NCBI GenBank assembly: GCA_026984795.1
Contig: JALSRK010000031.1
Coordinates: 62,001 to 126,000, forward strand
Length of the DNA stretch: 64,000 nucleotides
Direction of reading: 5' to 3'
DNA from: Solibacteraceae bacterium
Lineage (GTDB): Bacteria > Acidobacteriota > Terriglobia > Bryobacterales > Bryobacteraceae
The stretch's first letter is position 1; every line of letters starts with the position of its first letter. The notes beneath the pieces are model-generated. The model made no database searches, had not been told where the DNA came from, and saw only the letters and a list, made by a program, of their open reading frames with translations. Both the position numbers and the translations under genes were made by a program. Of this stretch, positions 47,497 through 55,208 are shown piece after piece.

Positions 47497-48420
47497 ATGC
47501 CGGACAATCCGCTTGCGGTAACCCTTTGTGGCATTCCTCTTCGCAACCCGGTGATCGCCGCTTCCGGCACCTGCGGCTACGGCGTCGAGTTTGAGAGGCT
47601 TGTCGACTGGAGCACGGTGGGCGGGCTGGTGGTAAAAGGGCTCTCCCGAGAGCCGATCGCCGGCAATCCGCCGCCGCGGCTGTGGGAGACCGAGGGCGGG
47701 ATGCTCAACAGCGTCGGGTTGCAGAACATCGGCGTGAGGGCCTTCGTCCGGGAAAAGCTGCCGGCCGTTCGGCGCTTGGACACACAGGTGTTCGCCAACG
47801 TCTTCGGTTATACGGAAGAAGACTACGTCGAGGTGATCCGGGCGCTCGAGGAGGCCGAGGGCATCGCCGGCTACGAGTTGAACGTCTCCTGCCCGAACAC
47901 GCGCCACGGTGGCATCTACTTCTCCAGCGATCCGGCGCTGCTCGCCGGGGTGGTGGGGTCGGCGGTGAAGACCGCCACCCGCCCGGTAATCGTCAAGCTG
48001 TCGCCCAACGCCGGCGCTATCGCCGAGCTGGCGCGGGCGGCCGAAGAGTCCGGGGCGGCGGCGGTCTCGCTGGTAAACACATTTCGGGCGCTGGCCATCG
48101 ACCCCAGGACCCGGCGGCCGAGGCTGGGAGCCGGCTTTGGAGGCTTGTCCGGCCCGGCGATCAAGCCGATCGCACTGCGCATGGTCTACGAGGCGGCGCA
48201 GGCGGTTCGGATTCCTGTAGTCGGAATGGGGGGTATTGCCACCGGAGAAGACGCCGCCGAGTTCCTCATTGCGGGGGCGACAGCCGTGCAAGTAGGCACG
48301 GCGGCGTTCTGGGACCCGGCGGCGGCGGCGCGGATCGCCAGCGAACTGGGCAGATTTCTGCGCGAGACGGATTGCCGTAGCGTAACCGAACTCACAGGCT
48401 CTCTAGAGCTGCCGGGCTAA
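47497..48420 (+). CDS. pyrD: Dihydroorotate dehydrogenase, class 1B catalytic subunit
   Basis: 307 aa FMN enzyme that oxidises dihydroorotate to orotate in pyrimidine synthesis. The catalytic base is C132 in NVSCPNTRHGG, as in class 1 enzymes (class 2 has Ser). Other marks: NPVIAASGTCGYG, VVKGLS, MLNSVGLQN, VIVKLSPN, GLSGPAIKPIALR and GMGGIATGEDA. Class 1B enzymes use a PyrK electron-transfer subunit, which is not adjacent. Confidence 0.94.
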   Translation: MPDNPLAVTLCGIPLRNPVIAASGTCGYGVEFERLVDWSTVGGLVVKGLSREPIAGNPPPRLWETEGGMLNSVGLQNIGVRAFVREKLPAVRRLDTQVFANVFGYTEEDYVEVIRALEEAEGIAGYELNVSCPNTRHGGIYFSSDPALLAGVVGSAVKTATRPVIVKLSPNAGAIAELARAAEESGAAAVSLVNTFRALAIDPRTRRPRLGAGFGGLSGPAIKPIALRMVYEAAQAVRIPVVGMGGIATGEDAAEFLIAGATAVQVGTAAFWDPAAAARIASELGRFLRETDCRSVTELTGSLELPG

Positions 48421-48446
48421 CCCCCGCTCCTCGAAAAAACAAAAAG

Positions 48447-48474
48447 AAAGGGGAGGGCCGGAGCCCTCCCCTTT
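48447..48474 (-). terminator. Intrinsic terminator of the secreted-protein gene
   Basis: AAAGGGGAGGGC, loop CGGA, GCCCTCCCCTTT is a perfect 12-bp stem. On the minus strand it is followed by a T-rich run, giving a strong terminator 22 bases after the stop at 48497. On the plus strand it may also slow transcription from pyrD, but lacks a T tract there. Confidence 0.85.
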
Positions 48475-48496
48475 CGGTGGGTGAGTTGCGTCCTAA

Positions 48497-50365
48497 CTAC
48501 TGGTTCAGCGGCTCACTCTTGGAGTTGGTGCGGGAGCCACCGTTGCCGCCACCCCAGATCGGCTGATCCAGGATGAGGGCGAGGTAGCCCTGCGACAGCC
48601 TCGAGGCGCCGAGATCGCTGATGAACCCGTAGCCATGTGCGTACTGGAACAGGCAGTGAGCGATCACGTAACCTTCGAAGCCCGGCGCAGCCGCGATGGA
48701 ACCGGTGAGGCCTTGACCCCACTGCTTCACGCCGCCGCCACTGGACAGCGTCCAGATAGCGTAGCCACCGCCAGAGATGGTCGGCGTGGTGTCCATCGCC
48801 GGCGGATCGCCGCCGTTGGAGTTGCCGAAGTAGTAGATCTCGCACGGACCCTCCTGCGTGGCGGTGCCGAACGGATCCATGGACGTGTTCGAGATCACCA
48901 AGCCGGTATCGAAGCCAGCCTGGTTGGTCACGAACGGCCACAGCAGGTTGGTCGCGCAGCTATTGATGGTCAGCAGGTCTTCAGCGGTCGAGTCGTCGAT
49001 GAAGCGCGGCTGGATATCAGCGGACGTCGCGGCGGTCAGGTCACTGATCGGACCGTAGGAGCCGCCCACCGAGCCCGTACCGAGGGCCGGAATTCCGGCC
49101 TGGGTATTCGCGGTGTAATCCACCCGAACCGAGAACCCGAAGTCCTCGACGGCCACCGGATTGGCGTCCACGACCTCCCAAGTCGCGGTCCCGGCGCCGC
49201 CACTCAGTACGACCTGGGTCTCACCGGCAGCGCAATCGGGCGTACCGCCCCAGCCGTTGGAGTCAGCCCCAGGCACGATGCAGGCAGCGTGCCCGGCGGC
49301 GAACAAGTTATTGGTGCCGCTGACATAGAGATCAACACCGGCCGGGATGTTCGAGAAATGCGCCACCAAGCGAGTACCCTGGCTGGCCAACCCCGCGGGA
49401 TCGGCGTTGTGAGTTTGTGAACCAACGATCGTCCACCCCGAGAACCCGGAATAGAACCCGGTTTCCGTATTGTAGATGGCACCGGGGACATTCTGGTCTT
49501 GAGGTGTTGCGTTCGGAGTGGCTGAAGTCGTGGCCTGGTTCCGGACCAGGAACGCCGTCGCAAACCGTTCGCTGAATGTGACGCCGATCGGATTGGATCC
49601 CGAGGTTGGGTTGTCCGGGTCCTCGCACTGCAGGAAGCTGGCGAAACCGCCGCTGAAGTCCAGACCGTCCTGGACGAAAGCGACGATCTGCTGCGGGTTG
49701 TTGATCGGGATCGAGGTGGTGCCCGTCGCGGAGATGAAGGCGATCAACTGGCTCGGAATCAAGCCACCGCCGACGCCCTTCTCAGCGGCGTTCGCCCGGA
49801 TGTTGGTGATCCGGATGATGCGCACCGCCTGGGTCCCGGGAGGATCCACCGGCACGCCCAGCCATTCGATGGTGTTGCCAGCGCCCGGGGTGTTACCGAA
49901 AACCGCCCGGCCCTGCCAGACGTTCGGCGGTTCGTCGTTGTTGAAATCACCGTTGATGTAATCGACGCCCGGCTCGGCGCCGACACCCCAGAGGGTGCAG
50001 CCGTCGTCCATCTGGCACAACCGCTGGTTGGCCGGATCCGGCTCGTCGATCATGAGCAGGGCCTCGTTCCACGGGGAATCCAGCAGACGGCTGGTCACCG
50101 TGGTGTTGAGGAAGACGCGGAAGTTGACCTTCGGCACCTGCACGCCATTGGCAGTGGGGGTGCCGCCGGTACAATTGAGCACGATGTCGCCGACCAACTC
50201 CGCGAGCCCTTCGGACCGTACGAGCGGAGGCACACCGGCATTCGCAACGCACTGGAACGCCGGCGGCGGACCGACTTGCGCGTTCGCTACTGCGGCCATC
50301 ATCCCTGCGGCCATCATCGCAGTCATAGCCAGCAGCAGCAGTGGACTCTTGCGAAAAGTTACCAT
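48497..50365 (-). CDS. Secreted protein of unknown function with strong expression signals
   Basis: 622 aa from the ATG at 50365, set by AAGGAG 6 nt upstream and a good signal peptide (SPLLLLAMTAMMAAGMM, cleavage after ANA). The frame upstream to 50470 lacks a signal. The mature protein is Asn/Gly/Thr/Pro-rich, predicted beta, with scattered cysteines (FQCVANAG, LNCTGG, LCQMDDGC, SFLQCED, AHCLFQYAHGYGF) that could form disulfides. The C-terminal 130 residues (NLLWPFVTNQAGFDTGLVIS, DLGASRLSQGYLALIL) look like a separate domain. No known family is recognised. Own promoter and terminator and a place beside the type II secretion operon suggest an abundant exported or surface protein, possibly a secretion substrate. 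Confidence 0.82.
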   Translation of the reverse strand: MVTFRKSPLLLLAMTAMMAAGMMAAVANAQVGPPPAFQCVANAGVPPLVRSEGLAELVGDIVLNCTGGTPTANGVQVPKVNFRVFLNTTVTSRLLDSPWNEALLMIDEPDPANQRLCQMDDGCTLWGVGAEPGVDYINGDFNNDEPPNVWQGRAVFGNTPGAGNTIEWLGVPVDPPGTQAVRIIRITNIRANAAEKGVGGGLIPSQLIAFISATGTTSIPINNPQQIVAFVQDGLDFSGGFASFLQCEDPDNPTSGSNPIGVTFSERFATAFLVRNQATTSATPNATPQDQNVPGAIYNTETGFYSGFSGWTIVGSQTHNADPAGLASQGTRLVAHFSNIPAGVDLYVSGTNNLFAAGHAACIVPGADSNGWGGTPDCAAGETQVVLSGGAGTATWEVVDANPVAVEDFGFSVRVDYTANTQAGIPALGTGSVGGSYGPISDLTAATSADIQPRFIDDSTAEDLLTINSCATNLLWPFVTNQAGFDTGLVISNTSMDPFGTATQEGPCEIYYFGNSNGGDPPAMDTTPTISGGGYAIWTLSSGGGVKQWGQGLTGSIAAAPGFEGYVIAHCLFQYAHGYGFISDLGASRLSQGYLALILDQPIWGGGNGGSRTNSKSEPLNQ

Positions 50366-50389
50366 TTCCTTCTCCTTGTGGAATCTGAA

Positions 50390-50418
50390 ATTGTGAATCG
50401 ATGGAAGTTCTCTTTCAA
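50390..50418 (-). promoter_or_regulatory. Promoter close to the secreted-protein gene
   Basis: On the minus strand TTGAAA (50418-50413), a 17-base spacer and CACAAT (50395-50390). The ATG at 50365 is 24 nt after the -10, leaving a short leader that contains the AAGGAG ribosome site. Confidence 0.6.
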
Positions 50419-50865
50419 CCTGAGCCTCAATATCGTTCCACGTGTGCGCTGCCGGTAAATGCCGCGCCACGGGTCTTCGTCCGTTTCTGACAGCTCAAAT
50501 TGAGTTCGACCTCTTCTGTGTCGTTCTCTTTCTATCCTGTTGTGCTCGCGGGATCCATCCTTCGAGAAATGAATGCCGCTACAGTCGTTGGACGCAGTCA
50601 AATTATTCTTAACACTAAAGCAACGTCAAGTCAAGGGGTTTCCTCGAGCAGTGCTGCTACCGCCAACGACACCCACCAGCCTGCGATTTAACCACGGCCG
50701 GCGGGCCGGAGTCAAGCCTTTGGCATCAGACGCCTCGTGTTTCTATCGGCCGGTCCGGGGCGGAACTTGAACGGGGAAAATCCGGGGCTGAACGGTGCTC
50801 TAGCCCCGCTCACGGCCACCGTACCGCGCCGACTGAGGCAACCGACCCGGGAGCGGACGGCAGGG
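50419..50865. other. Intergenic region upstream of the secreted-protein gene
   Basis: About 450 bases, visibly lower in GC than the surroundings around 50480-50640. It contains a second, more distal promoter candidate. Short plus-strand frames have no family features. Confidence 0.5.
50602..50629 (-). promoter_or_regulatory. Distal promoter candidate of the secreted-protein gene
   Basis: On the minus strand TTGACG (50629-50624), a 16-base spacer and AATAAT (50607-50602), in an AT-rich patch. Its transcript would have a leader of about 230 nt. Confidence 0.45.
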
Positions 50866-53358
50866 CTACTGCATCTCGTCGAGATCCCGGGCGATCCGGC
50901 GGAACCGCGACTTCAGCTCCTCGGTGGCCTCGGTGAGCTGGTTGGTGTCGTAGACGACCCGGGGAGTCATGAAGATCACCAACTCGGTGCGCTGCTTGTT
51001 CTTGGATTTTCCTCCGAAGGCGTAACCGATGATGGGAAGCCGGTGCAGGAAGGGCAGACCGGCGCTCGAAATGGTCTCGGTCTCGTTGATGATGCCGCCG
51101 ATGGCGATCGTATCGCCGTCGCGGACGGTGACCTGGGTCTGCACCGTCCGTTTCGTGAAAGAAGGCGATTGAATGCCGCCCACCGGAGGGGGCTGGGGCG
51201 CGCTCACCTCCTGGTCGATGATGAGGGTGACGATCCCGCTGGGATTCACCCGGGCCAGCACTTTGAGAGTGACGCCGCTGTCGCGGTTGGCGATGGCGTT
51301 GGTGAACAGCGAGGTTCCGCCGCTCTGCACCGGCGACACCGCTTGCGCGGTCAGCACGGGAACCTCGGTCCCGACGTTGATCGAGGCGGGCACGCTGTCG
51401 GTGGCGATGATGCTGGGCGCGGCGATCACCTTGGCCCGGCTGGTATTCTCCTGGGCCTGGAGGAACGCCAGGAGCTCCCGGCTCTGATCGACGAGAGCGC
51501 CCACGGAAAAATTCAGCCCGGCGCTGGTAATGCTGCCGAGCGGCTTCAATGTGGGCACGCTCGCCCCGCCCTCCTGGCCGCGCTTTTGAAGGAACGCCGA
51601 AACACCCGCCGCAAAGGCGCCGGTGAGGCTGACTTCGTAGATTTTCGCGTCGATGAGGACCTGGCGGGGCGGGATATCGATCTTGTCGAGCAGATCAATG
51701 ATCTGGCGGTACTGCTGCGGCGTCGCCTGGATCAGCAAGGTGTTGTCGAGGGGGTTGGGGATCACCCTGGGATACCCGGCCCAGCCGCCGTAACCCATCC
51801 CGGCTCCGGCGCCCAGGTACATGCCGGTCTGATCCGACGGCGCGGAAAAGGACGGGGGGCCCTGCACGACCCCGCCTTCCTTCTTTCGCCCTTGCCCGGC
51901 CATCCGGCTGGCCACGTTCGGGGCCACGAAAGCGTTGGACCCGTAGCCGTAAGGCCGGAACCCGCCGGGGCCCGGCGCACCATAGCCACCGTAACCTCCA
52001 TAACCCCCGTAGCCGCCGTACGCTCCAAAGCCGCCGTAGCCCCCGTAACCTCCGTAGCCGCCGTAACCGCCGGGGGCAAGCCCCAGCACCCCCAATCCGC
52101 CCAGCGAGGTGAAGCGGTTCCCGAAGCCTGCCGCGGCCCCGCTGAAGAGGCCGCCGAGCCCAGTCATCCCGAAGCCCCCGAATCCAAAGCCGCCGCCGTA
52201 GCCTCCGTAAAGCTGCATGATCGCCATGGCGAGGATCTCAGCCCTTCGGTATTTGACGCGGTAGACATAGTTGTCCACCGTGCCGGCGGTCACCTTGACG
52301 GGCTGGTCCAGTTTCTTGAGCCACTCTTCGACGGTTTCGAAGGCTCCAGGGTTTGGCGCGACGGCGACGATCAGGTTGAGCCGGTCGATCGGGAGAAACC
52401 GGATGGGCGTCGCTTCCTGGCTCAGCGAGATAGACTTCAGAACGGTCTCCAACTCGTCGGCGAGCTCCGATGGGCGGCGGTGCTCGGTCTCGAAGACCCG
52501 CACCCGCCGTCGGGCCAGGACGTCGCTGTCGAAGAGGTTGATCAGCTCCATGGTGCGATGCATGTTGCGGCGGTTGTCGAGGATCATGAGCAGGTTCGCC
52601 GGCGGGTAGGCCCAGGTGCTGGCGCCCTCGCCCACGAACGGCTCGATGACCTTGGCGATCTCCTCCACGGTGACGTACTTGAGGAAGATCAGATTCAGCA
52701 TGATCTGCTCGTCCAAGGGGATCTCTTTCGGGTTCACCTGGGGCGGGATCGGAAGGCGGGGCGCGTCCTCGATGGGGACGATCCGGTAGATCTCGCCGAC
52801 CTTGACCATCGCCGCGCCGTTGATGCGAAGGATCATGTCGAGCAGTTGGCGGGTGTCGATCTTGCTGGTGTCGCCGTAAGTATTCAGGATCACGCCGCCT
52901 TTGACGCGCGGATCGAGGATGTAGTTGATCTTGAGCTGCCGGCAGAGCGCGTCGATCACCTCGGTAAGGGCCGCGTTCTGTAAGTTGAGCGAGCCCGTGG
53001 GCGTGCGAGGCCGCCTCGGGGCCGGTGCAGCAGAAGTTTGTTGAGACGCAGCCCGGGCGCCCTCGGCGCCACCTTCAACGGCCGGAGCCCCCTTCTTCGG
53101 CGCTCCCGTCGGGGACTCCTGCGGCCTGGCCGGAGAGGGTCCAGCGGCCGGCGTCCGGCCGGCCGGCTTGGCCTGAGGGCCAGCCGCCGGGGCGGCGGGC
53201 TGGGGCTTGGCCGGCTCCACAGGGCGCTGCTTCTTGGGTTTCTCGCGAGGTTTCGACTGACGAATCACGCGTCCAAAACCCGGCGGCGGCACCTGCGCCG
53301 GGGCGGCGGACGCGCCGGCGAAAAAGACGATGGTGGCCAGAATCCAAACACGCGGCAT
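50866..53358 (-). CDS. gspD: Type II secretion system secretin
   Basis: 830 aa outer-membrane secretin. A signal peptide and a long Pro/Ala/Lys-rich linker (about 22-120) precede N0/N1-type domains (SLNLQNAALTEVIDALCRQL, NLIFLKYVTVEEIAKVI, LLMILDNRRNMHRTMELI). A Gly/Tyr/Phe-rich insertion at about 380-470 contains tandem GGY units. The secretin core follows (RQVLIDAKIYEVSL, VPVLTAQAVSPV, RTVQTQVTVRDGDTIAIGGI, LPIIGYAFGGKSKNKQRTEL). It is the last gene of the secretion operon, 6 bases after the small unknown protein. The glycine-rich insertion is not usual for GspD. Confidence 0.93.
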   Translation of the reverse strand: MPRVWILATIVFFAGASAAPAQVPPPGFGRVIRQSKPREKPKKQRPVEPAKPQPAAPAAGPQAKPAGRTPAAGPSPARPQESPTGAPKKGAPAVEGGAEGARAASQQTSAAPAPRRPRTPTGSLNLQNAALTEVIDALCRQLKINYILDPRVKGGVILNTYGDTSKIDTRQLLDMILRINGAAMVKVGEIYRIVPIEDAPRLPIPPQVNPKEIPLDEQIMLNLIFLKYVTVEEIAKVIEPFVGEGASTWAYPPANLLMILDNRRNMHRTMELINLFDSDVLARRRVRVFETEHRRPSELADELETVLKSISLSQEATPIRFLPIDRLNLIVAVAPNPGAFETVEEWLKKLDQPVKVTAGTVDNYVYRVKYRRAEILAMAIMQLYGGYGGGFGFGGFGMTGLGGLFSGAAAGFGNRFTSLGGLGVLGLAPGGYGGYGGYGGYGGFGAYGGYGGYGGYGGYGAPGPGGFRPYGYGSNAFVAPNVASRMAGQGRKKEGGVVQGPPSFSAPSDQTGMYLGAGAGMGYGGWAGYPRVIPNPLDNTLLIQATPQQYRQIIDLLDKIDIPPRQVLIDAKIYEVSLTGAFAAGVSAFLQKRGQEGGASVPTLKPLGSITSAGLNFSVGALVDQSRELLAFLQAQENTSRAKVIAAPSIIATDSVPASINVGTEVPVLTAQAVSPVQSGGTSLFTNAIANRDSGVTLKVLARVNPSGIVTLIIDQEVSAPQPPPVGGIQSPSFTKRTVQTQVTVRDGDTIAIGGIINETETISSAGLPFLHRLPIIGYAFGGKSKNKQRTELVIFMTPRVVYDTNQLTEATEELKSRFRRIARDLDEMQ
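51981..52071 (-). repeat. Tandem GGY-coding repeat inside gspD
   Basis: About ten imperfect 9-base units encode Gly-Gly-Tyr with occasional Phe or Ala-Tyr. Synonymous codon changes differ between units, so the amino-acid repeat appears to be kept by selection rather than being a fresh slippage product. Confidence 0.85.
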
Positions 53359-53364
53359 GCAGCA

Positions 53365-53856
53365 CTACTCCTTTTTTTTCCTCGATTTCTCTGCTGACGC
53401 AGGCCGTGAGTCACTGCCGGGCCCGGTTCCGGATTTCCGCGACGCCTCCCAGGCAAGGCGCTCCTCTCGCGTAAGGTTGCCTTTCTTACGCCTCCAGGTG
53501 TACTTGCCGAAGGGACCTTTGCGCTCGAAGCGGATGGAGTCACCTTCGTCGAACGCCTTCAGCCCCGGTGGAGGCGCCTCAGACTTCCGAGCCGAAGCGC
53601 CGGTGTCCCGGGATCCCTGTTTCGGCTCCTCGTAACGCACGAGCCCAAAGGGCGTCTGCCGGTAGATCCAGATCTTGCCCTGGGGATCCTTGTACCGGTA
53701 GGTAAAAGGCTCGATCTTGACCGCCTCTTTGGGCAAGGTGAGGCGCCCGCGCCGGGCGGTCCCCGTGGAGCGCTGCGGCTCCTGGCTCTTCTGCTCCGGC
53801 ATCCCGGCGAGTAAGGCCAAAGGAGCGAGGTAGATCATCCAACGGGCCAATTTCAT
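53365..53856 (-). CDS. Small exported or anchored protein of the secretion operon, unknown function
   Basis: 163 aa from the ATG at 53856, chosen because GGAGG (53870-53866) is 9 nt upstream; an earlier ATG at 53865 has no room for a ribosome site. One hydrophobic N-terminal segment (WMIYLAPLALLAG) is followed by a charged, basic protein. It has two copies of a short motif, RQTPFGLVRY and RKGPFGKYTW, and the neighbouring GspC-like protein ends with QTPFGKVCRW. The C-terminus is Lys/Ser-rich. It lies between the GspC-like gene and gspD, so a role in secretin assembly or coupling is plausible. No family recognised. Confidence 0.72.
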   Translation of the reverse strand: MKLARWMIYLAPLALLAGMPEQKSQEPQRSTGTARRGRLTLPKEAVKIEPFTYRYKDPQGKIWIYRQTPFGLVRYEEPKQGSRDTGASARKSEAPPPGLKAFDEGDSIRFERKGPFGKYTWRRKKGNLTREERLAWEASRKSGTGPGSDSRPASAEKSRKKKE

Positions 53857-53892
53857 CTTCTGCATCCTCCATAGTTCGCCAGGCACGGCGGG

Positions 53893-54612
53893 CTACCCCA
53901 CGGGTTCCCACCGGCAGACCTTTCCGAACGGCGTCTGCGTTACGACCTTCTTGTAACCGCCGACGACGGTGCCCGGGGGCGACGGATCGCCGGGCTTACA
54001 GGCGCGAATCCCTCCGCCCATGTCGATATCGCTCGGACCAGGCTTTTCCGTGTCGCTGAGCACGGCAGACTTCGACTCCGGGGGCTTGTCAGGTTTGGCC
54101 GCCGCCACCTGGGGCGGCTGTTCCGGTTTCTCCTTGGGCTTCAGTTGCTCGAGGCTCCGCCGGACCTCGCGGCCTTCCCACTCGAAGACGATGTAATCGG
54201 GAGCGATCTCGGCGATCACGAATTCTCCGAACTGTTCGCCCACGCGGTAACCCCGCTGGGGGCTATCGGGGCGTTCCGAAAGGATCACCGTCGGCCCGGC
54301 GCCGAGATCGAGGACGCCGTGGGCCACGGGAAGGGGAGGCATCGGCTTCGGCGCCACCGCGTCGAGGACGACGTCGGGGTTGCGGTCCGGCGCAAAGAGG
54401 AACTTCTGGGCCACCGGCAGGTAATCGGCGGCCACAAACGGCTTCGGCGGTCCCTGCCCCGGGGATACCTTCACATCGGCCGGGGGCAAGGGCCGGCCGA
54501 CGACGGCGTTCTTGCGCTCCTCGGCCCGCCGCAGGGTGTCCCAGATCCGCCAGGCCGTCACGGCGGAGAGAAGAGCCAGGGCGAGGTTGAGGGCCAGGAG
54601 TTTCCGGCTCAA
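53893..54612 (-). CDS. GspC/PilP-like inner-membrane coupling protein
   Basis: 239 aa from a TTG at 54612. AAAGGAGG (54629-54622) is 9 nt upstream, and the TTG overlaps the stop of gspM as TTGA. One N-terminal membrane helix (KLLALNLALALLSAVTAW), a periplasmic segment, then an HR-like beta domain (GPTVILSERPDSPQRGYRVG, FVIAEIAPDYIVFEWEG) as in GspC, which touches the secretin. A Pro/Lys linker and a short C-terminal module (GGYKKVVTQTPFGKVCRWE) follow. The GspC assignment rests on position and topology; sequence similarity is modest. Confidence 0.72.
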   Translation of the reverse strand: MSRKLLALNLALALLSAVTAWRIWDTLRRAEERKNAVVGRPLPPADVKVSPGQGPPKPFVAADYLPVAQKFLFAPDRNPDVVLDAVAPKPMPPLPVAHGVLDLGAGPTVILSERPDSPQRGYRVGEQFGEFVIAEIAPDYIVFEWEGREVRRSLEQLKPKEKPEQPPQVAAAKPDKPPESKSAVLSDTEKPGPSDIDMGGGIRACKPGDPSPPGTVVGGYKKVVTQTPFGKVCRWEPVG

Positions 54613-55208
54613 AACGCGGCCCCTCCTTTCCGCTGCGGAACCAGGGAGCCGGGGACCAGCCCGGCCACGCGGAGTTGCACGCGCAGCAGCTTGTCCTTGC
54701 GCCTGGTGGCGGTGATGCGGATCTCGTCGGTGACGACGGCCTCCGGGCGCGCGGCGAGATCGGCAAACAGGTTCACCAACTGCTCGATGGCGCAATCGAA
54801 CGTGACCGACACCAGGGCTTCGCCGTAGTGTCCGCCCTTGCCGAACGGCCGGATCCGTCCGATGTCCACCGAAGCGAACTCCAGGGGGGGCGTCTGCCGG
54901 GAAGCGATCTCGCGCAGGATCTGGACGACGTCCGCCTGTGCCTGCTGCCCGGTCTCGGCGCGGATCAGGCCGGCTTCCCAGCGGGCGAGTTCCTGCTGCA
55001 TGGCTTTCAGTTGGCGTTCGCGGGCCGGCAGTTGGGCGGCGAGCCGGCGGACCCGCTCCAGGCGCTTCTCGGAGGCTTTGACGGATGCGGCCGGCTCGAC
55101 GACGGCCGGAGCCGGCTCATTTTGCGGCCAGAAGTACACGGCAAGCGACACGACAAGGGCGACGCCGAGGGCAGCCAGGGCTCGCTTGTCCCGGGCGGTG
55201 AGGGTCAT
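54609..55208 (-). CDS. gspM: Type II secretion protein GspM/PilO-like
   Basis: 199 aa. One N-terminal membrane helix (ALAALGVALVVSLAVYFWP), a periplasmic coiled coil at about 45-85 (RLERVRRLAAQLPARERQLK) and a ferredoxin-like C-terminal domain (YGEALVSVTFDCAIEQLVNLF, DEIRITATRRKDKLLRVQLRV). The ATG overlaps the gspL stop by 4 bases and the end overlaps the next start by 4. It is an assembly-platform protein that pairs with GspL/PilN. Confidence 0.83.
   Translation of the reverse strand: MTLTARDKRALAALGVALVVSLAVYFWPQNEPAPAVVEPAASVKASEKRLERVRRLAAQLPARERQLKAMQQELARWEAGLIRAETGQQAQADVVQILREIASRQTPPLEFASVDIGRIRPFGKGGHYGEALVSVTFDCAIEQLVNLFADLAARPEAVVTDEIRITATRRKDKLLRVQLRVAGLVPGSLVPQRKGGAAF

Noticed and set aside
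48635-49420. Plus-strand frame antisense to the secreted protein
   Set aside because: Shadow frame; the minus-strand gene has a signal peptide, ribosome site, promoter and terminator.
51981-52071. Short regular repeat that could be read as a CRISPR-like or satellite array
   Set aside because: Units are 9 bases, in frame, with no spacers; it is a coding GGY repeat.
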